Shown here piece after piece: positions 18,987 to 28,000 of a stretch of DNA of 64,000 nucleotides. The notes under the pieces are model-generated. The model was given only the letters and a program-made list of their open reading frames with translations. It made no database searches and had not been told where the DNA came from. Where the stretch lies: NCBI GenBank assembly GCA_002928875.1, contig PERO01000020.1, positions 124,001 through 188,000 on the forward strand, given 5' to 3'. The translations under genes and the position numbers were made by a program. This stretch comes from Methylobacterium sp. Its GTDB lineage: Bacteria; Pseudomonadota; Alphaproteobacteria; Rhizobiales; Beijerinckiaceae. Position 1 is the stretch's first letter, and every line of letters begins with the position of its first letter.

Positions 18987-19006
18987 GGAGCCTCTTCCCG
19001 GGCTCC
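18987..19006 (-). promoter_or_regulatory. Hairpin upstream of livK
   Basis: GGAGCC/GGCTCC arms around an 8-nt loop lie just before the livK ribosome binding site, within the polycistronic message. Such a structure could define a processed 5' end and raise binding-protein yield over the membrane subunits. Confidence 0.35.
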
Positions 19007-19054
19007 TCAGGTCTTCATTTTGCCGCCGCTCGCGCGTTGGCAAGACCCGCCCCC

Positions 19055-20134
19055 TCAATAGGGGAAGGGCCAGGTTCGGAGTTTCTGTTTCCCGATCTGC
19101 CAGAGCCGCGCGAGGCCATGCGGCTCGAGGATCAGGAACAGGATGATGAGCCCGCCCACGAGCAGGTAGGTGATATGCTCGGCCGTGGCGCCGGCCAGCG
19201 GGATGCCGATCGCCGGCAGGCCGAATTTCAGCATCACCGGGATGATGTGCAGCAAGGCCGCGCCGAAGAAGCAGCCGATCAGCGAACCGAGCCCGCCGAT
19301 GATCACCATGAACAGGATGATGAAGCTCTGGTTGATGTTGAAGGCGTCGCTCGCCTCGCCGCCGCCGTACCAGAGGAACATCATCGTCGCGCCCGCGACG
19401 CCGCAATAGAAGGACGACATCGCAAAGGCGAGAAGCTTCGTGCGCAGCAGGCGGATGCCCATCAGCTCGGCCGCAATATCCATGTCGCGCACCGCCATGA
19501 AGCTGCGCCCGATGCGGCCATGCAGCACGTTCGAGGCGATCCAGGTCATCAGCACGACAATGAACAGGATGACGTAGTAGCGCGTCATCGGCGTCGCGTT
19601 CGGTCCGGTCACCGGAATGCCGGCGATCCAGCGCGTGGGGACTTCGATCGCGCCCGAGGCGTTGTAGTTGAAGAGCCAGGGAATGCGCACGAAGCACCAT
19701 TCCAGGAAGAACTGCGCGGCGAGCGTCGCCACCGCGAGGTAGAAACCCTTGATGCGCAAGGATGGCAGGCCGAACAGCGCGCCGATCGCCGCGGAGAAGA
19801 CGCCGGAGGCGAGAATCCAGATGACGATCGGCACGTCGGGGAAATAGGTCGTGAGCTTGTAGCAGGCATAGGCCCCGACCCCCATGAAGGCGCCCGTGCC
19901 GAGCGAGATCAGCCCGGTATAGCCCGTGACGATGTTCAGCCCCATCGCGGCCAGCGCGAAAACGAGGAAGGGGATCATCACGGTCGAGAGGAAGAAGTTC
20001 GAGCCGGTGAGCGGAATCACCACCGCCGCGATGAACAGGATGACGGCAATGCCCGTCCGGTCTTCCCGCAAGGGGAAGACCTGCATGTCTGCCGAGTAGG
20101 TCTTCTTGAACTGGCCTGATTCCCGGTAAAGCAT
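19055..20134 (-). CDS. livM: HAAT-family ABC transporter permease LivM
   Basis: Inner-membrane permease of 359 residues with about ten hydrophobic segments. The LivM hallmark NIVTGYTGLISLGTGAFMGVGAYA is near residue 67 and the EAA-like cytoplasmic loop is GRSFMAVRDMDIAAELMGIRLLRTK. Forms the channel with LivH. The N-terminus (MLYRESGQFKKTYSADMQVFP) is slightly longer than typical. It follows livH after 62 bp that are filled by an 18-codon open frame. Confidence 0.92.
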   Translation of the reverse strand: MLYRESGQFKKTYSADMQVFPLREDRTGIAVILFIAAVVIPLTGSNFFLSTVMIPFLVFALAAMGLNIVTGYTGLISLGTGAFMGVGAYACYKLTTYFPDVPIVIWILASGVFSAAIGALFGLPSLRIKGFYLAVATLAAQFFLEWCFVRIPWLFNYNASGAIEVPTRWIAGIPVTGPNATPMTRYYVILFIVVLMTWIASNVLHGRIGRSFMAVRDMDIAAELMGIRLLRTKLLAFAMSSFYCGVAGATMMFLWYGGGEASDAFNINQSFIILFMVIIGGLGSLIGCFFGAALLHIIPVMLKFGLPAIGIPLAGATAEHITYLLVGGLIILFLILEPHGLARLWQIGKQKLRTWPFPY

Positions 20135-20137
20135 GGA

Positions 20138-20194
20138 TCAGATCACCCTGTCGCCGTCGCGGACATCCGGCCGCAATCCATCATTGTTGCACAT
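20138..20194 (-). CDS. Possible 18-residue coupling ORF between livH and livM
   Basis: The livH stop is followed by GC and then an ATG opening an 18-codon frame (MCNNDGLRPDVRDGDRVI) whose TGA is three bases before the livM ATG. It fills the livH-livM gap almost exactly. A good ribosome binding site for livM is not obvious, so translation of this short frame could couple the two genes. A functional peptide is not implied; chance occurrence is possible. Confidence 0.3.
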   Translation of the reverse strand: MCNNDGLRPDVRDGDRVI

Positions 20195-20196
20195 GC

Positions 20197-21147
20197 TCAG
20201 ATTCTCTCGATGATCTTGTCGCCGAACAGCCCCTGCGGCCGCACCATCAGGAAGATCAGCGCGATCACGAAGGCCACCCAGTTCTCGATGCCGCCGCCCA
20301 CCAGCGGGCCCCAGTAGAATTCCGCGAGCTTCTCGCCGATGCCGATGATGAGGCCGCCGACAATCGCGCCGGGGATGGAGGTGAAGCCGCCGAGGATCAG
20401 CACCGGCAAGGCCTTCAGCGCGATCACCTGCAGCGCGAAGCTCACATCGGAGCGCGCGCCCCACATGATGCCGGTGATGAGCGCCACGATGCCGGCCGCG
20501 AACCACACGATGACCCAGATCTGGTTCAGCGAGATGCCGACCGAGAGCGCCGCCTTGTGGCTGTCCGCCACCGCGCGCAGGGCGCGGCCGATGCGGGTAT
20601 ACTGGAAGAACAAGGCCAAAGCCGCGATCATCAACGAGGCAATGACCGCCGCCGCGACGTCGATCTTCTGGATCAGCACCTTCCCGCCGAGCACGTCAAA
20701 CCGCATCGTGCCCTGCGGCAGGCCCAGCTCCTCGGCGATCATCTGCTTGGGCTCGCCGCCGAAGATGAACTCGCCTAGGCCGATGATGATGAAGGTGAGG
20801 CCGAAGGTCGCCATGAACAGGATGATGTCCGGCTGGTTCACCAGCGGGCGCAAAACCACGCGCTCCACGGCGATCGCGAGGATCGCCATGACGCCGAGCG
20901 TGAGGAGGAGCGCCGCCCAGGCGGGCACGCCCTTCTCGTGCAGGCCCACGAGGGTGAGGGCCGCGAACACCACCATCATGCCCTGCGCGAAGTTGAACAC
21001 GCCGGAGGCCTTGAAGATCAGCACGAAGCCGAGCGCGATCAGCGCATAGAGCACGCCCGCCACGAGGCCTTCCCAGATCGTCTGCACGAAGAGATCCGGC
21101 GCGCCGGCCATCTGCACGAAGGGATCGATCAGAACGTTGTAGAGCAT
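20197..21147 (-). CDS. livH: HAAT-family ABC transporter permease LivH
   Basis: Inner-membrane permease of 316 residues, partner of LivM. Characteristic segments are GLVAGVLYALIALGFVLIFKASGVFNFAQG near residue 26, the cytoplasmic GRALRAVADSHKAALSVGI loop that contacts the ATPases, and the C-terminal FTSIPGAIVGGLIIGIGEKLAE. Length is slightly above E. coli LivH. The ATG stands next to GGGAGGGCGGGCAGG, a purine-rich ribosome binding region. Confidence 0.92.
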   Translation of the reverse strand: MLYNVLIDPFVQMAGAPDLFVQTIWEGLVAGVLYALIALGFVLIFKASGVFNFAQGMMVVFAALTLVGLHEKGVPAWAALLLTLGVMAILAIAVERVVLRPLVNQPDIILFMATFGLTFIIIGLGEFIFGGEPKQMIAEELGLPQGTMRFDVLGGKVLIQKIDVAAAVIASLMIAALALFFQYTRIGRALRAVADSHKAALSVGISLNQIWVIVWFAAGIVALITGIMWGARSDVSFALQVIALKALPVLILGGFTSIPGAIVGGLIIGIGEKLAEFYWGPLVGGGIENWVAFVIALIFLMVRPQGLFGDKIIERI

Positions 21148-21224
21148 CCTGCCCGCCCTCCCTTCAATGGATGTTCAGCAAAAGTGGATGCCGGTCTTGC
21201 GTCATGAACATGCATCCCACCTTT

Positions 21225-22019
21225 TCAATGCGCCACGCCGAGATAGGCATCGATGACCGCCTGGTTGGCCTTCACCTCGTCGGGCGTGCCATCGGCGATC
21301 TTGCGGCCATATTCGAGCACCACCACGCGGTCGGAGAGGTCCATCACCACGCCCATATCGTGCTCGATCAGCGCGATCGTGGTGCCGTATTGCTCCTTCA
21401 CGTCGAGGATGAAGCGGCACATGTCCTCCTTCTCCTCGAGGTTCATGCCGGCCATCGGCTCATCCAGCAGCAGCAGTTCCGGCTCCATCGCGAGCGCGCG
21501 GCCGAGTTCCACGCGCTTCTGCAGGCCGTAGGGCAGCTTGCCGACCGGCACCTTGCGGATATGCTCGATCTCGAGGAAATCGATGATCTCCTCGACATGC
21601 CGGCGATGCGCGATCTCCTCGGTCATGGCCGGGCCATGGCGGAAGACCTGCCAGAAGAAGTTCGACTTCATCTTCAGCGTGCGCCCGACCATGATGTTGT
21701 CGAGCGTCGACATGCCCTTGAAGAGCGCGACGTTCTGGAAGGTGCGGGCAATGCCCTGCGAGGCAGCCACATAGGGCTTCATCTTGGCGCGCGTCGCGCC
21801 CTTGTAGGTGATGGTGCCATCCTGCGGGTGGTAGAACCCGTTGATGACATTGAGCATCGAGGTCTTGCCGGCGCCGTTCGGGCCGATGATGGCGCGGATC
21901 TCGCCCTTCTGGATATCGAAGGAGACATCGGTGATCGCCTTCACGCCGCCGAAGCGCAGCGAGACATTCTCGACCTTGAGCATGATCTCGCCGGGGGAAA
22001 GGGTGGAAGTCTCAGCCAT
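21225..22019 (-). CDS. livG: HAAT-family ABC transporter ATP-binding protein LivG
   Basis: Second ATPase of the transporter (264 residues from this start). Walker A GPNGAGKTSML, the LivG-type insertion around FFWQVFRHGPAMTEEIAH, signature PYGLQKRVELGRAL (replacing LSGGQ, as is usual in LivG) and Walker B LLLLDEPMAGMN are visible. The ATG has GGGGAC upstream; a GTG five codons earlier overlaps the acyl-CoA ligase stop (GTGA) and is an equally credible, translationally coupled start. Confidence 0.9.
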   Translation of the reverse strand: MAETSTLSPGEIMLKVENVSLRFGGVKAITDVSFDIQKGEIRAIIGPNGAGKTSMLNVINGFYHPQDGTITYKGATRAKMKPYVAASQGIARTFQNVALFKGMSTLDNIMVGRTLKMKSNFFWQVFRHGPAMTEEIAHRRHVEEIIDFLEIEHIRKVPVGKLPYGLQKRVELGRALAMEPELLLLDEPMAGMNLEEKEDMCRFILDVKEQYGTTIALIEHDMGVVMDLSDRVVVLEYGRKIADGTPDEVKANQAVIDAYLGVAH

Positions 22020-22030
22020 GCCGTCCCCGC

Positions 22031-24013
22031 TCACTCGGCTGCCTGCGGCAGTGCCACGGGTGGCACGACCTTGGCGTCCATCACCTTCACGCGGGCGGCG
22101 ATCACGCCCTTGCGGCCATCCTCGAAGGTGACTTCCGTGGAAATGTTCGCCTCCTTCGAGCCATCGTAGAGCGCCGTGACGAGCGCGCCGTAGCGATCCG
22201 CGATGAAGCCGCGGCGCACCTTCTGGGTGCGGGTCAGTTCGCCGTCATCCGCATCGAGTTCCTTGTGCAAGATGAGGAAGCGATGGATCTGGGCGTTCGC
22301 CATCAGCGGCTCCTCGGCGAGTTGCCGGTTCACCTCCGCCACATGGCCCGCGAGAATGTCATAGACCTGCGGATGTCCCGCCAGTTCCTGGTAGGAACCG
22401 TAGGAGACGTTGTTGCGCTCGGCCCAGTTGCCCACGGCGGTGATGTCGATGTTGAGGAAGCAGGTGACGAAATCCTCGCCCTGCCCGAAAGCCACGGCCT
22501 CGCGGATATTGGGGAAGAACTTCAGCTTGTTCTCGATGTATTTCGGCGAGAACAAGGCGCCCGAGCGCAGGCGGCCGACATCCTTGGCGCGGTCGATGAT
22601 GCGAAGCTGCCCGTCCTTTTCGAAGAAGCCGGCATCGCCCGTCTTCACGAAGCCGTCGGGGGTCATCGTCTCGGCCGTCTTGTCCGGGTCCTTGAAATAG
22701 CCCACGAACTGGCCCGGCGACTTGTAGAGCACCTCGCCATCGTCGGCGATGCGGATCTCGACATTCGGGGTTGCGGGGCCGACGCAATCGGCCCGCACGC
22801 CGTCATCCTTCTGGCAGGTGACGAACAGGAACGCTTCCGTCTGCCCGTAGAGCTGCTTCAGGTTCAGCCCGATCGACCGGAAGAACGAGAAGAGTTCCGG
22901 GCCGATCGCCTCGCCGGCGGTGTATCCCACGCGCACGGTGGTGAGGCCCATCACGTTCTTCAGCGGGCCATAGACGAGCAGATGGCCGATGGCATAGTTC
23001 AGCCGCGCCAGAGCCGGCACGGGCTTGCCGTCGAGGATCTTCTCGCCCCACTTCTTCGCCACACCCATGTAATAGTGGAACAATTTCCGCTTCAGCCAGC
23101 TCGCATCCTCCATGCGGATCATGATGCGCGTCAGCATGCCCTCGAACACGCGCGGCGGCGCGAAGGCATAGGTGTTGCCCACCTCGCGACGGTCTTCCAC
23201 CGCCGTCTCGGGGCTTTCCGGGCAGTTGATGCAGAAGCCGGCGATCAGCGCCTGCGCGTAGTTGAGATAGTGGTCGCCCACCCAGGCGAGCGGCAGATAG
23301 GCCAGCACATTGTCGCGATCGGTGATGCCATCGAAAGCGACCGTATCGCGCGCCGCGGCGATGCAGCGGCCGGCCGAGAGCATCACGCCCTTCGAGCGGC
23401 CCGTGGTGCCGGAGGTGTAGAGGATGACCGAGATATCATCGCCATTGCCGCGCGCGATCTCGGCATCGAGCCGGCGATTGGCCTCGGGATCGGCGAGGAT
23501 CAGCGCCTCGCCTTGCGCGATCACCTCGCCGATCGCCTGCAGGCGGGCATGATCGTAGGCGCGCAGGCCGCGCGGCTCGTCATAGAAGACGAAGGCGAGG
23601 TTCTGCAGGCGATCCGAGACCGAGAGGATCTTGTCGACCTGCTCCTGGTCCTGCACGCAGGCGAACTTCACCTCGGCATGTTCCAGCACATAGGCCATTT
23701 CTTCGGCGACGGAATCCGCATAGACCGGCACGGGGATCGCCCCGACCGATTGTGCCGCCATCATCGACCAGTAGAGTTTCGGCCGGTTGTTGCCGATGAT
23801 CGCGACCTTGTCGCCGCGCTGAAGGCCATGCGCCATCAATCCCAGCGCATAGGCGCGCACGTTCCGGGCGACATCCGCCCAGGACCATTCCGTCCAGATC
23901 CCGAGATCCTTGTGGCGCATGCCCGGCCGTTCGGGCCTGCTTCGTGCCTGATGCGCCAGCCACTTCGGAAACGTATCCAAGACCGCCGAGGCGTCCCGAT
24001 CCACGCGTGTCAC
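22031..24013 (-). CDS. AMP-dependent acyl-CoA synthetase (long-chain fatty acid-CoA ligase type)
   Basis: Activates a carboxylic acid to its CoA thioester via an acyl-adenylate. About 660 residues, ANL superfamily: P-loop ILYTSGTTGRSKGVML, GQTEAFLFV adenine-binding motif, and the hinge region KTGDAGFFEKDGQLRIIDRAKDVGRLRSG. The C-terminus reads EANISTEVTFEDGRKG. The start is set at GTG (VTRVDRDASAVLDTFPKWL), the point where family similarity begins; a GTG three codons later and an ATG 23 codons earlier are alternatives. First gene of the liv operon, suggesting that imported acids are trapped as CoA esters. Confidence 0.85.
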   Translation of the reverse strand: MTRVDRDASAVLDTFPKWLAHQARSRPERPGMRHKDLGIWTEWSWADVARNVRAYALGLMAHGLQRGDKVAIIGNNRPKLYWSMMAAQSVGAIPVPVYADSVAEEMAYVLEHAEVKFACVQDQEQVDKILSVSDRLQNLAFVFYDEPRGLRAYDHARLQAIGEVIAQGEALILADPEANRRLDAEIARGNGDDISVILYTSGTTGRSKGVMLSAGRCIAAARDTVAFDGITDRDNVLAYLPLAWVGDHYLNYAQALIAGFCINCPESPETAVEDRREVGNTYAFAPPRVFEGMLTRIMIRMEDASWLKRKLFHYYMGVAKKWGEKILDGKPVPALARLNYAIGHLLVYGPLKNVMGLTTVRVGYTAGEAIGPELFSFFRSIGLNLKQLYGQTEAFLFVTCQKDDGVRADCVGPATPNVEIRIADDGEVLYKSPGQFVGYFKDPDKTAETMTPDGFVKTGDAGFFEKDGQLRIIDRAKDVGRLRSGALFSPKYIENKLKFFPNIREAVAFGQGEDFVTCFLNIDITAVGNWAERNNVSYGSYQELAGHPQVYDILAGHVAEVNRQLAEEPLMANAQIHRFLILHKELDADDGELTRTQKVRRGFIADRYGALVTALYDGSKEANISTEVTFEDGRKGVIAARVKVMDAKVVPPVALPQAAE

Positions 24014-24183
24014 TCCCCAACTGCGCGGGCCTTTCTTGTGAGGCCCTGATTTTCGACCGTCAGGTTTGCAGCAATGTGGCATGGACGCAAGCGCGGGCTT
24101 GACAGACGGCGCCTCGCAATGCTGTTACTTTTTCGAAACTCCGTCTTTTCGCGGCTTTTTGACGCGTGAGTCCTAGGGCTTGT

Positions 24184-24195
24184 GCCAAATTTGGC
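24184..24195. promoter_or_regulatory. Perfect 12-bp palindrome in the ligase-Crp gap
   Basis: GCCAAATTTGGC lies in the 244-bp interval between the acyl-CoA ligase start and the Crp-like gene stop. The interval otherwise holds a TTGACA element on the plus strand (24099-24104) with only a poor -10 (CTGTTA, 17 bp on) and no downstream plus-strand gene. The palindrome is a candidate operator for the ligase-liv operon. Confidence 0.35.
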
Positions 24196-24257
24196 GTATT
24201 TTCCGGTCCCGGATCGAGATTTCCACCGTGCCGGGCCGACGGAACGCCAGCCCCGAT

Positions 24258-24944
24258 TCAGCTGTTTCCACGCATCAGGAAGGCGTTGAGATCGCCCCAG
24301 GCGCGGATCGAGACGCCACCGCGCTCGATGCGCAGGACCTGCGCTTCCTCCAGTGCTTTCAGGGCCTTGTTCGCCGCCTGCCGCGAGAGGCCGGAGAGTA
24401 GGTCGATTTCCTCCTGCGTGATGGCGAGGTGCAGCCCGACCGTGGGGTGAAGCTCCGGGTTGAACAGGAAGGCGAGCGCGCGGGCGATGCGGGCCGGCGC
24501 ATCGAGCAGACGATCGGTTTCCACAAGCCCGATGAACTGGCCGAGGCGTTCGTTGAGTTGCCGCACGAGAAACCGGTTGAACGCCACCGAATTCTCGAAG
24601 AGCCAGAAGAAGGTCGGCGCATCCATCAAAGCGAGTCGCGTCTCGCGCAACGCCACGAGATCATAGCGGCGCGGCTCACTCTTGAGCACGGTGCCCTCGC
24701 CAAACCAGGCCCCGGCCGGGAGGCCGGCGAAGCTGATCAGCTTGCCCGAATCGGAACTCGTGGAGAGCTTCACGAGGCCATCGACCACGCCGGTCCAGAC
24801 ATCGAACCGGTCACCCAGATGGCAGATGTAGCTGCCCGAGGCATAGTTCTTCTCGACGATGCCGCGCCGCGCACGTTCGCGCTCGGCTTCCGGCAGATCA
24901 TGCGACCAGCGGGCGATGGCGGCGAGGCGTTCGGCGGAAATCAA
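24258..24944 (-). CDS. Crp/Fnr family transcriptional regulator
   Basis: Predicted 228-residue regulator with an N-terminal cyclic-nucleotide-binding-like beta-roll (about 20-130; GSYICHLGDRFDVWTGVVDGLVKL, FAGLPAGAWFGEGTVL) and a C-terminal winged helix with recognition region LAITQEEIDLLSGLSRQAANKALKALEEAQVL. No Fnr-type N-terminal cysteine cluster is present; the roll lacks the full cAMP-contacting GE...RxA set, so the ligand is unknown. The start is TTG, the only start before an in-frame stop upstream, with a poor ribosome binding site. It lies between the indolepyruvate oxidoreductase gene and the ligase-liv operon and may control either. Confidence 0.85.
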   Translation of the reverse strand: MISAERLAAIARWSHDLPEAERERARRGIVEKNYASGSYICHLGDRFDVWTGVVDGLVKLSTSSDSGKLISFAGLPAGAWFGEGTVLKSEPRRYDLVALRETRLALMDAPTFFWLFENSVAFNRFLVRQLNERLGQFIGLVETDRLLDAPARIARALAFLFNPELHPTVGLHLAITQEEIDLLSGLSRQAANKALKALEEAQVLRIERGGVSIRAWGDLNAFLMRGNS

Positions 24945-24955
24945 GGGGCGGCACC

Positions 24956-24977
24956 GGGCGTGAGATCTCTCACGCCC
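24956..24977. promoter_or_regulatory. Crp-type palindromic operator upstream of the Crp/Fnr gene
   Basis: A near-perfect palindrome has 10-bp arms (GGGCGTGAGA and its complement) around a 2-bp centre. Its core reads GTGA-N6-TCAC, the half-site pattern of Crp-family regulators. It sits 12 bp before the regulator's start codon, where bound protein would block initiation, so autorepression is the simplest reading. It could also serve as a weak terminator of the upstream oxidoreductase gene, though no T run follows. Confidence 0.55.
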
Positions 24978-25012
24978 TTATCCACCCGCTTCGCCAGCGA
25001 AACAAGCCGGCG

Positions 25013-28000
25013 TTACTCCGCGGCCTGCCGCATCACCGGCCGTTCGGCACGGAACTCGGCGAGCAGGCTCGCTTCCGCCGCATCGGTTTCGGCCGCGTTC
25101 TTCGCCCTGACATGCCCGAAGCCGCGGATGCGCTGCGGCAGGCCGGCGATCTCGGTCGCCAGCGCATGCTTCCCGGGCGTGAGGCCCCGCGCCAGTTCCT
25201 CGAGGCGGGCGAGATAGGTCTCGATCCGCGCGCGCTCATCCTTGCGCTCGGCGGAATGGCCGAAGATGTCGAAAGCGGTGCCGCGCAAGCCCTTCAACTT
25301 CGCGAGCAGGCCGAAGACGTTCAGCATCCACGGGCCGAAACTCGTCTTCATCGGCATGCCGGTCGAGGGATGCTTGCGGCCGAGCAGCGGCGGCGCGAGA
25401 TGGAAGGTGAGCTTCATGTCCTCGCCGTCGAAGGTTTCGCGCAATTGCTGGCGGAACGACGGCGCGGTGTAGAGCCGCGCGACCTCGTATTCGTCCTTGT
25501 AGGCCATCAGCTTGAACAGCGCGCGCGCGGCCGCGTCGGTCAGCGCCGTCTGCCCCGGCATCACCTCGGCCTCGCGCTTGCGCAGGGCCGCGATCGCATC
25601 GGCATAGCGTTTGGCGTAGGCCGCGTTCTGGTAATCCGTGAGGAAGGCCACGCGGCGCGCGATCGCCTCGTCGAGCGTGGTCGAGATGGTCTGTGCCGGC
25701 GTGGGCTTCGACAATTCGAGGATCTGCCCCATCAAAGCGGGCTCATGCGCCACCGCGCGGCCCCAGCGGAAGGCCTCGAGATTCATCTTCACGGCTTCGC
25801 CATTGAGGTCGATCGCGCGCTCGATCGAAGCCGAAGTCAGCGGCACGCCGCCCTTCTGGTAGGCATAGCCGAGGAGGAACATGTTCGCGGCAATGGATTG
25901 CCCGAACAGCGTCACCGCGATCTTCGAGGCGTCGATGAAGAAGGCGCGATCCTTGCCGGCGGCGCTCGCGATGCCGCGCTTCAGGCGCTCGCCGGGCAGC
26001 GAGTAATCCGGGTTGCGGGTGAAATCTCCGGGCAGGATCTCGGCGGTGTTGACGACGAAGGTGGTGGCGCCGGGCTTCGTCGCCGCGAGCACCTTCTTCG
26101 AGCCGGAGACGACGAGATCGCAGCCGAGAATCATGTCCGCCATGCCGGCGGAGACGCGGATCGCGTGGATATCCTCGGGCGTCTTGGCTAGGCGGACATG
26201 CGAATAGACCGCGCCGCCCTTCTGCGCGAGGCCGGCCATGTCGATCATGCCGCAGCCGCGATGCTCGAGATGCGCCGCCATGCCGAGGATCGCGCCGATG
26301 GTCACGACACCCGTGCCGCCCACACCCGTGACGATGCCCGACCAGGGCCCCGCTTCGAGCGAGGGCAGGACCGGATCCGGCAGCGCCGGCATCTGGAAGC
26401 CGGAGGCCTGGCCCGCCAGCTTCTTCGGCCGCGCGCCGGAGACCGTCACGAAGCTCGGGCAGAAGCCGTCGAGACAGGAGAAATCCTTGTTGCAATTCGA
26501 CTGGTCGATCTTCCGCTTGCGTCCGAACTCGGTCTCCAGCGGCTGCACCGAGACGCAGTTCGAGGCCTTGCCGCAATCGCCGCAGCCCTCGCAGACGAGT
26601 TCGTTGATGAGCACACGCTTGTCCGGGTCGGGCATCAGGCCGCGCTTGCGGCGCCGACGCTTTTCGGCCGCGCAGGTCTGGTCGTAGATCATCACGGTGA
26701 CGCCGGGAATCGCCGCGAGTTCGCGCTGCACCGCCATCAGTTCCGTGCGGTGATGGAACGTCGTCCCGGCGGGCCAGGAATAGCGGTGATCGTATTTCTC
26801 CGGCTCGTCCGAGACGACCGCGATGCGCTCGACGCCTTCCGCGCGCACCTGCCGGGCGATGCCATCCGGCGAGAGGTTGCCCTCGTGCGGCTGGCCGCCG
26901 GTCATGGCGACGGCATCGTTGAAGAGGATCTTGTAGGTGATGTTCGTCTTCGTCGCGATCGACCAGCGCAGGGCCAGCGCGCCCGAATGGTTGTAGGTGC
27001 CGTCGCCCAGGTTCTGGAAGACGTGATTGCGGGTCGAGAAGGTCGATTCGCCGATCCAGTTCGCGCCCTCGCCGCCCATCTGGGTCACGCCCTCGGTGTT
27101 CCGGTCCATCCAGCTCACCATGTAATGGCAGCCGATGCCGGCATAGGCGCGGCCCTCCTCCGGCACCTTGGTGGAGGTGTTGTGCGGGCAACCCGAGCAG
27201 AAATAGGGGGTACGCACGGCAATGTCGTTCGTGACCTGCAGCGTCCTCTGCGCCTGGCGCAGGCGCTCGATGCGCGCCGCGAGATCCGGGTTCGGATGGT
27301 AGCGCAGCACGCGCTCGCCGAGCGCGATGGCGATGTCGTTGGGGTCGAGCGCGCCCTTCACCGGGAAGAGCCATTCGCCCTTCTCGTCGCGCTTGCCGAC
27401 AACAACGGGCTGGTTCGCCGTGCCGTAGAGTTCCTCGCGGACCTGCACCTCGATCAGGCTGCGCTTCTCCTCGACCACCATGATGAGATCGAGCCCGCGC
27501 GCGAAATCCTGCAATTCGCGCTGGCTGATCGGCCAGGGCGAGCCGAGCTTGTAGAGCCGGATACCGAGCTGGTTGGCCTTGAGTTCGTCGATGCCGAGAT
27601 CCTCGAAGGCCTGGCGCGTGTCGAGATAGCTCTTGCCGGTGGTGATGATGCCGATCTTCGGGCTGGCGCCGCCGGTGGTGACGTAATGATTGAGGCTGTT
27701 CGCGGCGAGGAAGGCCACGGCCGCCGCGCGCTTGAATTCGTGGAGGCGCGCTTCCTGCTCGAGAAAGCCGTCCTGCGGGCGGATGTTGAGACCACCGGGC
27801 GGAAAGGCGAAATCCTCCGGCAGGATGATCTTCACGCGGTCGATGGAACCATCGACGGAAGCGGTCGATTCGATGTTGTCCTTCACGCATTTCAGCGCCG
27901 TCCAGGCGCCGGTGAAGCGGCTCATCGCATAGCCGTAGAGGCCGTAATCGAGAATTTCCTGCACGCCCGCGGGGTTCAGGATCGGCACCATCAGATCGAG

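Noticed and set aside
17223..19061. 612-codon plus-strand frame over livF/livK
   Set aside because: Opposite-strand shadow of well-supported liv genes; no recognisable motif or ribosome binding site.
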